A model generated the notes under the pieces. The model was given only the letters and a program-made list of their open reading frames with translations. It was not told the origin of the DNA and did no database searches. Positions 1-8,222 of a stretch of DNA of 64,000 nt are shown piece by piece. Origin of the DNA: Marinobacterium lacunae (lineage in GTDB: Bacteria; Pseudomonadota; Gammaproteobacteria; Pseudomonadales; Balneatricaceae); NCBI RefSeq assembly GCF_000705555.1, contig NZ_JMQN01000018.1, positions 186,001-250,000 of the forward strand. The letters are read 5' to 3'. Both the position numbers and the translations under genes were made by a program. How positions within the stretch are numbered: the first letter of the stretch is position 1; each line of letters begins with the position of its first letter.

Positions 1-191
1 CTGGTGAGCCCACCCCGCCCGGCAGCGGTAAACTGCTGCTGATACTCAAGCTGATACGCCTTCAGCTGCTGCAAACCCTTCTCAGCTTGCTGTACACGCT
101 GCTGGGACTCGCCCAGCAAACGCTCAGCCTCTTTTCGCTTGCGCTCGGCCAACTTCAACAACAACTTAAAGCGCTCGATTCGGCGACTCAT
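1..191 (-). CDS. fliJ: flagellar export chaperone-like protein FliJ (partial, N-terminus only)
   Basis: The ATG at 189-191 opens a reading frame that runs off the left edge of the window, so only about 63 N-terminal residues are present. The peptide begins MSRRIERFKLLLKLAERKRK and is rich in Glu, Gln, Arg and Leu in a coiled-coil pattern. That is the character of FliJ, the small export-apparatus stalk protein that sits inside the FliI ATPase ring and helps engage FlhA. It lies 18 bases after the fliI stop in the same operon. The identification rests on operon position and composition, because FliJ sequences are poorly conserved. Confidence 0.85.
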   Translation of the reverse strand, partial: MSRRIERFKLLLKLAERKRKEAERLLGESQQRVQQAEKGLQQLKAYQLEYQQQFTAAGRGGLT

Positions 192-209
192 AATGCCCTC
201 ATCCTAAAC

Positions 210-1595
210 TCACGCGCCGCCGACCCGCCGGACACCGGCCACAGGCTTATTAGGTGCAGGCTGGGGCGGCGGCGTTTGCATTATAGTCGCCAACTCCTGA
301 ATCGAACGGACCATCGGCATGGGCTCCTGCATACCCTGCTGCAGGTATGCACGCAGCACAGGCATCAGGTCGATAGCCCGATCGGTTTCCGCATCACTGC
401 CCCGACTGTAAGCGCCGACCGCTATAAGATCTTCATTCTGATGGTAACGCGCCCATATACGCTTCATCTGCATTGCCAATTGCAAGTGCGGCGGATCCAC
501 GATCTGCGGCATCGCACGACTGATCGACGCCTCGATATCAATGGCCGGATAGTGCCCCCTCTCCGCCAGGTCCCGCGACAATACGACATGACCATCCAGA
601 ATCGCACGGGCCGAATCCGCAACCGGATCCTGCTGGTCGTCGCCCTCTGTCAGCACGGTATAAAACGCGGTTACCGAACCGCCGCCGCTCTCACCGTTGC
701 CCGCACGCTCCACAAGCTTGGGCAATTTGGCAAATACAGAGGGAGGATAACCCTTGGTCGCGGGCGGCTCGCCGACAGCAAGCGCTATTTCACGCTGAGC
801 CTGCGCATAGCGGGTCAGTGAGTCCATCAGTAACAAAACGTTCTTGCCCTGAGCGCGGAAGTACTCGGCGATACGCGTTGCCAACTGCGCAGCCCTCAGA
901 CGCATCAGCGGCGAATCATCCGCCGGCGATGCTACGACGACAGATCTCGCCATCCCGTCCGGTCCAAGACTGTGATCGATGAACTCCCGCACCTCTCGAC
1001 CACGCTCACCGATCAAGCCGACAACCGTAATTTCGGCCTCGGTATAACGCGTCATCATACCCAGCAAGACCGACTTACCAACACCACTGCCAGCGAACAG
1101 CCCCAGCCTCTGGCCTCGTCCAACCGTCAGAAGTCCATTGATGGCACGCACCCCCACATCCAGCGTTGTTTCGATAGGGTGGCGCTTAAGCGGATTGATG
1201 GTTTCCCCGGCGATAGGCACCATATCTTCGGCATCCAGCGCGCCCTTGCCATCCAATGGCCGCCCGATACCGTCGATCACCCGCCCAAGCAGACCCACGC
1301 CAACCGGCACCAGACTGGCACCCACCCGCGGGGTTACGCGCGCGCCGGGACTGAGCCCATCGACACTGTGCAGAGGCATCAGATAGATTCTGTCACCGGA
1401 AAAGCCGACCACCTCAGCCTCGGCCATCTGCCCATTCGCGATTTCAACCAGACAGTAGTCACCCAGGGCCACACGTAAACCCACCGCTTCCAGCGTCAAA
1501 CCGATCAAGCGGGTAATTTGCCCTTCAGTACTGGGCCGCGGGGACTGGTAGGGGATATTCTGATAGCGGGACATTCTCCCAAGCAGCGTGCTCAC
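210..1595 (-). CDS. fliI: flagellar type III export ATPase FliI
   Basis: This is the flagellum-specific F1-beta-like ATPase that energises unfolding and entry of export substrates into the flagellar type III gate. The 461-residue protein shows the Walker A stretch [17 protein letters not shown], the Walker B region [18 protein letters not shown] and the family sequence [18 protein letters not shown]. The GTG at 1593-1595 overlaps the fliH stop as GTGA, which suggests translational coupling. An internal ATG at 1574 (MSRYQN) is the alternative start. Length is normal for FliI. It works with FliH (negative regulator and tether) and FliJ, both adjacent. Confidence 0.96.
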   Translation of the reverse strand: MSTLLGRMSRYQNIPYQSPRPSTEGQITRLIGLTLEAVGLRVALGDYCLVEIANGQMAEAEVVGFSGDRIYLMPLHSVDGLSPGARVTPRVGASLVPVGVGLLGRVIDGIGRPLDGKGALDAEDMVPIAGETINPLKRHPIETTLDVGVRAINGLLTVGRGQRLGLFAGSGVGKSVLLGMMTRYTEAEITVVGLIGERGREVREFIDHSLGPDGMARSVVVASPADDSPLMRLRAAQLATRIAEYFRAQGKNVLLLMDSLTRYAQAQREIALAVGEPPATKGYPPSVFAKLPKLVERAGNGESGGGSVTAFYTVLTEGDDQQDPVADSARAILDGHVVLSRDLAERGHYPAIDIEASISRAMPQIVDPPHLQLAMQMKRIWARYHQNEDLIAVGAYSRGSDAETDRAIDLMPVLRAYLQQGMQEPMPMVRSIQELATIMQTPPPQPAPNKPVAGVRRVGGA

Positions 1596-2362
1596 GCCTC
1601 GCCACCCTGCCCGGATGAGGTCGTTGCGCCAGGAAGCAGATGCTCAAGCAACTGCATCGCCACCTGCTCAAACCGGGTTTCAACACTGGAATCCACCCGA
1701 CAGGCGCCCGCCTGCAATACACAACCACCGGGTGATACCGACTCATCAGCCACCAGCTCCCAGCCTCTCTGCTGCGCGTCATGCTCGATCAGGTGACAAT
1801 CATCAGGATGGAGACTGAGCACCGGGGCGCCAGCATGAGGGGGAATACAGGACAATGCTTCATTGATCGTCTCCAGCAACAGATCCGGGCGAGTGCGTAA
1901 CTCTGCCCGTACAACCGCTTCGGAGAGTTGCCGAACCAACGTCACCAGCAAGCTTTCAAGCTCGGAACGCTGTTGCTCGAGTGGGCGCTGCAGCTGATCA
2001 ACCACAGCTGCAAGACGGGCAACCTGCTCATCGATACGCGCGCGCCCCTCTTCAAGCCCCTGATTCAACCCTTGCTGGAAACCTTCCTCACGCCCTGCGG
2101 CCAAACCTTCGCTGCGTCCCTGCTCCAGCCCTTCGGCACGGGCGGCTTCACAGATCTCTTCCCACTGGGACAGCGTCAATTTTTCGGCGTATACCTCCTC
2201 CTCAACCACCTGCACTTCAGGTTGAGGTTCGGGCTTGCGCTTTTGGGCCAGTGCGATCAGACGCTCGTGCTCGGACTCGCTCATGTCCGGCAGACGCCAG
2301 CTGCTGGCGTCACGCACTTCGCTTGCGCGGATTCGAATCGGCTTTCGGATTTCGGATTTCAT
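1592..2362 (-). CDS. fliH: flagellar assembly protein FliH
   Basis: FliH binds FliI and tethers the ATPase complex to the C-ring. The 256-residue protein has a variable, charged N-terminus and then a run of GxxxG-type repeats around residues 100-125 ([22 protein letters not shown]), which is diagnostic of FliH. A C-terminal domain resembling the F-ATPase delta subunit follows. The last codons overlap the fliI GTG start by 4 bases, and the fliG stop is 4 bases upstream of its start. It is part of fliEFGHIJ. Confidence 0.93.
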   Translation of the reverse strand: MKSEIRKPIRIRASEVRDASSWRLPDMSESEHERLIALAQKRKPEPQPEVQVVEEEVYAEKLTLSQWEEICEAARAEGLEQGRSEGLAAGREEGFQQGLNQGLEEGRARIDEQVARLAAVVDQLQRPLEQQRSELESLLVTLVRQLSEAVVRAELRTRPDLLLETINEALSCIPPHAGAPVLSLHPDDCHLIEHDAQQRGWELVADESVSPGGCVLQAGACRVDSSVETRFEQVAMQLLEHLLPGATTSSGQGGEA

Positions 2363-2366
2363 ATCC

Positions 2367-3362
2367 TTAGATCATATCTTCACCGCCACCGCCGAGTACA
2401 ATTTCTCCCTCGTCGGCCAGACGGCGTGCCACAGACAGAATCTCTTTCTGTGCCGCCTCGACCTCGCTGACACGCACAGGCCCCTTCGCCTCGAGGTCAT
2501 CACGCAGCAGCTCGGCAGCACGTTTGGACATGTTCTTGAAGATCTTTTCCTGCAGCGAGGTGTCGGCACCCTTGAGCGCTACAACCAGAATATCGGTCGA
2601 GATCTCGCGCAGTATCACCTGAATACTCATGTCATCCACATCCAGCAGGTTGTCGAAGACGAACATGAGATCCTGAATCTCCTGCGCCAGCCCTTCATCG
2701 CTATCCTTGATCGCATCCATGAGTTCCGCCTCGATGGTTGAATCGAGGTAGTTCATGATATCGGCGGTATGGCGCACGCCACCAAGCGTGGTGGTCTGAC
2801 TGGTACGCGTGCCACTGAACTGCGTTTCGAGCATGTCATTGAGTTCTTGCAGCGCCTGTGGCTGGATGCGATCAAGCGCGGCGATGCGCATCACCATATC
2901 GGTACGCACCTTATCGTCAAAGAAGCTGAGCACACTGGCCGCCTGATCGGGGTCGAGGTAGGCCACTACAACCGCCTGGATTTGCGGATGCTCATAACGC
3001 AGCAGCTCGGCGACCTGACGCGGATCCATCCAGCGCAGCGTATCAAGGCCCGACGTATTAGTGGTCATCAGGATGCGATCGATCAGCGTCTTGGCCTTCT
3101 CTTCGCCCAACGCCTGATTCAGCATCGCCTTGATATAGCGGTCGTTGTTGATGCCGATACCGGTCTGATCGCTGACGACACCCAGAAAATCGGTCACGAC
3201 AGACTCGACACGGGATTGAGGCACATTATCGAGTTGAGTCATCGCCTCGCCGATCTTCTGTACCTCTTTGGGCCCCAGATGCTTAAGCACCTCGGCCGCA
3301 TCGGATTCACCCAGACTGATCAGCAGGATCGCGGCTTTTTCAATATCGGTAAGCTCACTCAC
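2367..3362 (-). CDS. fliG: flagellar motor switch protein FliG
   Basis: FliG is the C-ring protein that contacts the stator and transmits torque; it binds the FliF C-terminus. The 331-residue protein begins MSELTDIEKAAILLISLGES and contains the middle-domain EHPQ motif (RYEHPQIQAVVVAYL). Its charged C-terminal torque helix region includes IQVILREIS and FKNMSKRAAELLRDDLE. The start is GTG at 3360-3362, overlapping the fliF stop by 8 bases, so its translation is probably coupled to fliF. Length is normal. Confidence 0.96.
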   Translation of the reverse strand: MSELTDIEKAAILLISLGESDAAEVLKHLGPKEVQKIGEAMTQLDNVPQSRVESVVTDFLGVVSDQTGIGINNDRYIKAMLNQALGEEKAKTLIDRILMTTNTSGLDTLRWMDPRQVAELLRYEHPQIQAVVVAYLDPDQAASVLSFFDDKVRTDMVMRIAALDRIQPQALQELNDMLETQFSGTRTSQTTTLGGVRHTADIMNYLDSTIEAELMDAIKDSDEGLAQEIQDLMFVFDNLLDVDDMSIQVILREISTDILVVALKGADTSLQEKIFKNMSKRAAELLRDDLEAKGPVRVSEVEAAQKEILSVARRLADEGEIVLGGGGEDMI

Positions 3363-5043
3363 GCTCTACCACCCACTGGCGAACTGCCTGCGCTACTTTT
3401 GCCGGATCTTCGGCGACCATGCTACGGATGGCGTTAAGTTGATACTCAAAACTCTCGTTGGGCGTGGTCATCATGCTTTTATCGATACCGCCAAAGGTCA
3501 CCTTGTCATCGGCGATATCGGCGCCCTCAAGCCCCTCAAGCTCCGCTGATACGTCGCCTGCCGGACCGAGTCTGATCTCATCCTTGTCAGAGCTGGAGTT
3601 GGCAAGACTCTTGAGAATCGGGCGCAATACGCCCAGCACCAGAATCAGCACAAACAGCGCCGCCATTAACTGTTTGCCAAGATCCCAAAACCAATCCTGC
3701 TGCCAGAAGGAAAGCGCCTCCTCCTGAACCTCTTCAGCCGGAACAAAGGGTGAGTTCACAACCGTTACACTATCACCGCGAACCGCAGAATAGCCTACTG
3801 CGTTCTGTACAAGAAGGCGCAGTCGCTCCAGCTCCCCTTGCTGCCACTGGGTGCGTGTCTGGGAACCATCGGCTGGGTTGATACTGACAAGATCATCCAC
3901 CACCACAGCCACACTCAAGCGCTGGACACGTCCCTGCTGATGCTTGGTATAACTGACCGTACGATCAAGCTCGTAATTGCGCACAGCCTGCTCACGACTT
4001 GACCCATTGGTTCCACTTCCGGTTGCCGCCGTACCGGCGCCGTTGGCCCCAGCCCCAATCTGTTCAGGCACACTACTCGGCCCCGGTGGCTGATTGGACA
4101 GCGCGCCCGGCACCCCACCTACATCCGCACCACCTACGCGATTTTCTTCAAGGGTTTTTTCACTACGCAGCGCCGGCAGATCCGGGTTGTACATCTCGTC
4201 AGCCTGCTCGACCTGAGTAAAGTCGACCTCCGCCGACACCTCGGCACGGAAGTTACCCAGGCCCAGCACCGGCTGTAGAATGCTGTTCACGCGATTAAGC
4301 AGGGTGTCTTCAACGCTTCGAGTGTATTCAAGCTGTTTGGCGGCAAGGACCACGTCTACGTCAGCATCGCGCGTATTCAGCAACCGGCCCTTTTGGTCGA
4401 CCACGGTCACATCGTTCACATCAAGCTCCGGAATACTCGACGCAACCAGATTGGCAATAGCCGCCACCTGATTGCGCTCAAGGGTACGTCCGGAGAAAAG
4501 TTCAAGAAAAACCGACGCGCGCGGTTTTCGGGAGTCACGGATAAAGACCGACTCCTTGGGAATGGCCAGATGCACCCGGGCGCTGCGCACTGCGAGCATG
4601 CTGGAGATCGTTCGCGCCAATTCGCCTTCAAGCCCGCGGCGATAGCGTGCAGTTTCCATAAACTGACTGGTGCCGAGCCCCTGCTCCTGATCGAGCAGTT
4701 CGAAACCGACTGTCTTATCGTCGGTAAAGCCGTCAGCGGCAAGCCTCAGCCGCGCCTGATGAACACGATCCTGAGGCACCAGAATAGCGCGGCCTGTGGT
4801 ATCGAACTCGTAGGGAATCTGCATCTGATCGAGCTGCGCGATGACATCGTTGGCGTCGGCGAAGCTCAGATTGGAAAAGAGTACTCTGTAGTCGGGCGCC
4901 TGGGACCAGAGCACCACGGCAAATCCGATGGCAACACTGGCGGCCAAACCCACCATCAGACCGAGCTGACGCAAAATGCCCAGGCTGTTAAAGCCTGACA
5001 TCCAGCCGCCTTTCGCTCCGATTTGTCCTGCCGTGTTGTCCAT
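3355..5043 (-). CDS. fliF: flagellar MS-ring protein FliF
   Basis: FliF forms the inner-membrane MS ring on which the rotor and export gate assemble. The 562-residue protein has an N-terminal transmembrane helix at about residues 25-48 (LGLMVGLAASVAIGFAVVLW). The YscJ-like ring-building motif RVLFSNLSFADANDVIAQL follows, then a long periplasmic part with a low-complexity Gly/Ser/Asn linker around residues 310-350. A second membrane helix lies near 455-475, and the FliG-binding tail comes last. It is the second gene of the operon, 30 bases after fliE. Confidence 0.96.
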   Translation of the reverse strand: MDNTAGQIGAKGGWMSGFNSLGILRQLGLMVGLAASVAIGFAVVLWSQAPDYRVLFSNLSFADANDVIAQLDQMQIPYEFDTTGRAILVPQDRVHQARLRLAADGFTDDKTVGFELLDQEQGLGTSQFMETARYRRGLEGELARTISSMLAVRSARVHLAIPKESVFIRDSRKPRASVFLELFSGRTLERNQVAAIANLVASSIPELDVNDVTVVDQKGRLLNTRDADVDVVLAAKQLEYTRSVEDTLLNRVNSILQPVLGLGNFRAEVSAEVDFTQVEQADEMYNPDLPALRSEKTLEENRVGGADVGGVPGALSNQPPGPSSVPEQIGAGANGAGTAATGSGTNGSSREQAVRNYELDRTVSYTKHQQGRVQRLSVAVVVDDLVSINPADGSQTRTQWQQGELERLRLLVQNAVGYSAVRGDSVTVVNSPFVPAEEVQEEALSFWQQDWFWDLGKQLMAALFVLILVLGVLRPILKSLANSSSDKDEIRLGPAGDVSAELEGLEGADIADDKVTFGGIDKSMMTTPNESFEYQLNAIRSMVAEDPAKVAQAVRQWVVERE

Positions 5044-5073
5044 GCAGCCTCAAAGAAGGTTATTCAAGCGATA

Positions 5074-5430
5074 TCAAATCGACATATTCATTATATCTTC
5101 ATAGGCACTGACCAGCCGGTTACGAACCTGCGTCATCGCCTGAAAGGACACCGATGCTTTCTGCGCCTGAATCATTACCTGGGGCAGATCGACACTGGGA
5201 TCTCCGAGCTCATAGGCAGTCGCCAATTTTTTGGCTTCAGCCTGTTGCGAGTTTACTTCATCGATCGCCATCTTCAGCAGATCGCCGAAACCACCTTTTT
5301 GAACCTCTTCAGACTTTTGGCCTGCAACGACCGGCTGCGGCATCTCTATCTGGCGAACACCCTGCTGAGCCTGCGCTTTCAGTTCGCGCATCTGAGCAAG
5401 CACTCCGTTGATATCGGCACGTTCGATCAT
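5074..5430 (-). CDS. fliE: flagellar hook-basal body complex protein FliE
   Basis: FliE links the MS ring to the proximal rod and is the first exported rod component. The 118-residue protein ends with the family signature: FGDLLKMAIDEVNSQQAEAK, then a VDLPQVMIQAQKASVSFQAM segment and a terminal YEDIMNMSI. It is the first gene of the fliEFGHIJ operon. The 130 bases upstream were searched for a sigma-54 site and no good match with correct spacing was found. Confidence 0.95.
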   Translation of the reverse strand: MIERADINGVLAQMRELKAQAQQGVRQIEMPQPVVAGQKSEEVQKGGFGDLLKMAIDEVNSQQAEAKKLATAYELGDPSVDLPQVMIQAQKASVSFQAMTQVRNRLVSAYEDIMNMSI

Positions 5431-5565
5431 GCAACACCTCTAACCTATGCGGCAATATTTTGACATTATAGATTTCAACCGCCTGGCTTCAACCTTTTAC
5501 ACTCGATAAAGCGACAATTTATCGTCGAATTTCGTTTTTACATTCGTTACACGCAAGTAGTAAGC

Positions 5566-5597
5566 AAAAAACGGGCCATAGGCCCGTTTGTTTTTTG
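5566..5597 (-). terminator. Rho-independent terminator of the exonuclease operon
   Basis: An inverted repeat (ACGGGCC / GGCCCGT with an ATA loop) is flanked by A and T tracts. On the minus strand it reads as a GC-rich hairpin followed by a run of T, 28 bases after the stop of the exonuclease gene. It separates the metabolic cassette from the flagellar operon that begins at fliE. Confidence 0.85.
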
Positions 5598-5624
5598 ACA
5601 CACTTAAAATTCGGCCCAAGCCCC

Positions 5625-6254
5625 CTAATGAGTGCTAACAGGCGCCTGCCCATGCTTAAGGCGTACGTACATTAGCGCTACGGTTATTGCATCTCCCAGC
5701 GCCGTGTGCCGCTGGATAATGGGGATATCAAGCTTACTGGCAATGGTATCGAAACGAAGATCGATATCGCCGCCCACATGTTTCCATTTGATGATGTCAT
5801 GATAAACATGTGAGAGCTCAATCGCCTTGTTGGGTAGCCCAAAACCATATACGGGCCGCAGAAACTTATCGATTACGCGAATATCGTAGTTTACGTAGTA
5901 GCCAAGAATAGGCCGGTTGCCAATAAAGTTAAGCAACAGATCCATCGCCTCTTCTATTTCTATACCATCGCTGAGATCGCTAGCCCGAATTTTGTGCACC
6001 TTGATCGACTCGCCCGACAAGCTCTGCGGGGGTTTCAGGCGAAGATCAAGCCGATCACTGGTCTTCACCTTGGTCCCCTGAATACGCACAGCACCAATGG
6101 AGAGGATCTCGGCCCGATTAACATCAAGACTGGTGGTTTCACAATCCAGCGAAACCACCTCATCACCGCCATAGGCTTCAAACAGCGCCGCCCAAGGGCC
6201 GTTCCGATGGGTGCGACGGTCCTGAAAGCGCCTTATTGTTCTTGGAATGATCAT
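5625..6254 (-). CDS. DEDDh-family 3'-5' exonuclease (DNA polymerase III epsilon-like)
   Basis: This 209-residue protein carries all DEDDh exonuclease motifs: ExoI with the DxE pair (SLDCETTSLD, about residue 37), ExoII with NYDIRVIDKF, and ExoIII with HTALGDA giving the catalytic His and final Asp. The fold is that of the DnaQ proofreading subunit, but the protein lacks the C-terminal polymerase-binding part, and it lies outside any replication context. It starts 3 bases after the upstream cNMP/CBS gene stops, so the two are co-transcribed. This pair accompanying a VC_2705-type symporter is a recurrent gammaproteobacterial arrangement as far as I recall. The substrate is unknown. Confidence 0.85.
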   Translation of the reverse strand: MIIPRTIRRFQDRRTHRNGPWAALFEAYGGDEVVSLDCETTSLDVNRAEILSIGAVRIQGTKVKTSDRLDLRLKPPQSLSGESIKVHKIRASDLSDGIEIEEAMDLLLNFIGNRPILGYYVNYDIRVIDKFLRPVYGFGLPNKAIELSHVYHDIIKWKHVGGDIDLRFDTIASKLDIPIIQRHTALGDAITVALMYVRLKHGQAPVSTH

Positions 6255-6257
6255 GCC

Positions 6258-8075
6258 TTACCCTCCCAGGTGATAGCGCAAGGTCAGGTGTTTCTTGAAG
6301 CTCTTTACCACCTGCAGCGCGTCTCGCAACAGGTCCCGCTCCATCTTATTCAGGCGCTCCAACTCGATCAGGTTCGGCGTGGGATCGAATCCATCCTCGC
6401 TCTCCTCGACCCGCCTCATCTGCTGCCGCAGCCGCAACTGCACGAACAGTGACAGAGCCTCCGCGATCTCCTTGCCATCTTTTTCATGCATCTGGCCAGC
6501 TTCAATAAGCGCCTCTATACGCTTGTAAGTGTTGGTCGACAATATGCGGTGTTCAAGTGCCAGCGTACGAACGCCGTGAACAATCGGGAAGATGCCTCCC
6601 TTTTTGATATCGAGCTCCGACTTGTCCTTGATATTGCCAAAGAAGGTCAACGGCGTATCGAACTCGATCGCAGCGCGTGCAAAGTGAGAGAAGAACACAT
6701 CATTATTGCGTAAATGACGCAAGAACCAGTTACGCGCAACTTTGAAAAGCGCTTGGTTACCCGCCACGGGTTTGGCATCAACCGCAATGGCGAGTTTCAT
6801 CTGTGCTTCACCTTCACAGGTCTCAGCCCAGTCACTCAACTTCTGCGTCCAATCGCCTACCGAATTTACCCATTCCGGGTTCGATACCATGATATTGCCG
6901 GGACAAGGTGGAAACCCAAACGAGATCAACTGCTCACTGAAACTGGCCATGGTCTTCTGCATGGTCGACCATGAAAGTCCATCACGGTAGATCAGCGCAT
7001 TGTCCTGGTCAGTTTTCATGATCTGCTCGCCACGCCCTTCCGACCCCATCACGATCAGACAAACATGGGGCTGCATATCGGCCGGAATAACCAGATCAAA
7101 CAGCTTTGCAATAATACGGCCGTTCATCGCCGCAAGCAGGTCCATGGTGAACCGGATCTTGACGCCTGTGGATATCAGCGCCTTGATCAGATCATTTAGC
7201 CCTTGAGCGGCTTCGCGCAGATCAGCAATCGATGATGCACGCTCAATGCGAATGCCGATAACATGCGAATGACTGGAGAAATAACTCAACACATCGGTGA
7301 GTTCGACCACACCCAGCATCGATTGGCCGCTCATGACCACGACACGCTCGATCTGCTGCTGTGTCATCATGACCAACGCGTTAAACAGATAATCGTCCGG
7401 ATCCGCAGTCACCAGTCGATAAGACGCAATCTCTGCAACATCGCCGTCCAAATCCAGCTCTTTGAGCACGACCGCATCCAGCAGATCAGTTCCGGTTACC
7501 ATGCCATACCGGCCGCCCTTTCGAGCTAAAACACAGTCAGCCTTGTTCTCACGCATCAAACGGGTCGCCTCTCGGATTGAGGTACCCTGCTCGACAACCA
7601 GAGGCTCTCGAATGGTCGCGCTGGTGATCTTGGACAGCATGAATTCGGCCATATCCTGGCCCTTGCCGTGCTGCGCGGCAATTTCGCTTTTGACGGTAAA
7701 ATCCTGCTGAAAGTAGTCGGCAAACAACGCATTGCTCTGCATCAACTCAAGCAGTATGCGCGTCGGCAGGATATGGCAGATCGTTTCCTCGTCAGCGATA
7801 AAGTCATGAATGGCTCGCCCCCTGAGGGCCGACCAACCGCCGAAGTAATCCTCGTTCTCATAGTGCACGAATACGTGCTGCTGCTCGTCGCCCGCCTCAC
7901 TTTCACGCACCTTGCCCTTCAGGATGACATGAACACCTTCCGGCACTTCACCGGCGGCGATGATCTTCTCACCCTGTTGGAAATAACCCAGATCCAGATT
8001 GGCACTTACCAGTGCCTGCTCACTTTCATCCAGCAGACTGAATGGGACATTATCCATTTTGAACGAATCAGTCAT
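6258..8075 (-). CDS. cNMP-binding / CBS-pair / nucleotidyltransferase-like (DUF294) protein
   Basis: The chosen start, ATG at 8073-8075, has a strong AGGAGG six bases upstream and gives 605 residues; a longer reading from 8177 has no such signal. Domains in order are: a cyclic-nucleotide-binding-like cap (about 10-130, YFQQGEKIIAAGEVPEGVHVI), a pair of CBS domains (about 150-280), a GlnD-like nucleotidyltransferase core with GSEGRGEQ and DQDNALIY (about 360-395), and a DUF294-type C-terminal region. This architecture suggests a regulatory nucleotidyltransferase sensing a small nucleotide. The true reaction and partner are unknown. It sits between the symporter genes and the exonuclease. Confidence 0.88.
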   Translation of the reverse strand: MTDSFKMDNVPFSLLDESEQALVSANLDLGYFQQGEKIIAAGEVPEGVHVILKGKVRESEAGDEQQHVFVHYENEDYFGGWSALRGRAIHDFIADEETICHILPTRILLELMQSNALFADYFQQDFTVKSEIAAQHGKGQDMAEFMLSKITSATIREPLVVEQGTSIREATRLMRENKADCVLARKGGRYGMVTGTDLLDAVVLKELDLDGDVAEIASYRLVTADPDDYLFNALVMMTQQQIERVVVMSGQSMLGVVELTDVLSYFSSHSHVIGIRIERASSIADLREAAQGLNDLIKALISTGVKIRFTMDLLAAMNGRIIAKLFDLVIPADMQPHVCLIVMGSEGRGEQIMKTDQDNALIYRDGLSWSTMQKTMASFSEQLISFGFPPCPGNIMVSNPEWVNSVGDWTQKLSDWAETCEGEAQMKLAIAVDAKPVAGNQALFKVARNWFLRHLRNNDVFFSHFARAAIEFDTPLTFFGNIKDKSELDIKKGGIFPIVHGVRTLALEHRILSTNTYKRIEALIEAGQMHEKDGKEIAEALSLFVQLRLRQQMRRVEESEDGFDPTPNLIELERLNKMERDLLRDALQVVKSFKKHLTLRYHLGG

Positions 8076-8153
8076 TTGATCCTCCTCGCATACACCGCCA
8101 CGGAGCCTACAACCAAGGCTGCACCGAAACGGAAATGCGCGGCCTAACCAGTA

Positions 8154-8198
8154 TAAAAAGCAGAAGGGGCACACCAACCTGTGCCGGTGCGCCCCTTC
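8154..8198 (-). terminator. Hairpin with T tract between symporter and CBS/DUF294 gene
   Basis: On the minus strand the sequence just after the symporter stop forms an 8-bp GC-rich stem (GAAGGGGC/GCCCCTTC), extended by 4 bp beyond one mismatch. It is followed by TGCTTTTTA. This is a terminator-like structure inside what otherwise looks like one operon. It would lower expression of the downstream CBS and exonuclease genes relative to the symporter. Confidence 0.72.
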
Positions 8199-8222
8199 AG
8201 TTTAGAGCAACTGATTCAGAGA

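Noticed and set aside
5444-5470. Sigma-54-like sequence TGTCAAAATATTGC upstream of fliE (minus strand)
   Set aside because: The -24 element is imperfect and the spacing to the TTGC is one base short of the strict requirement.
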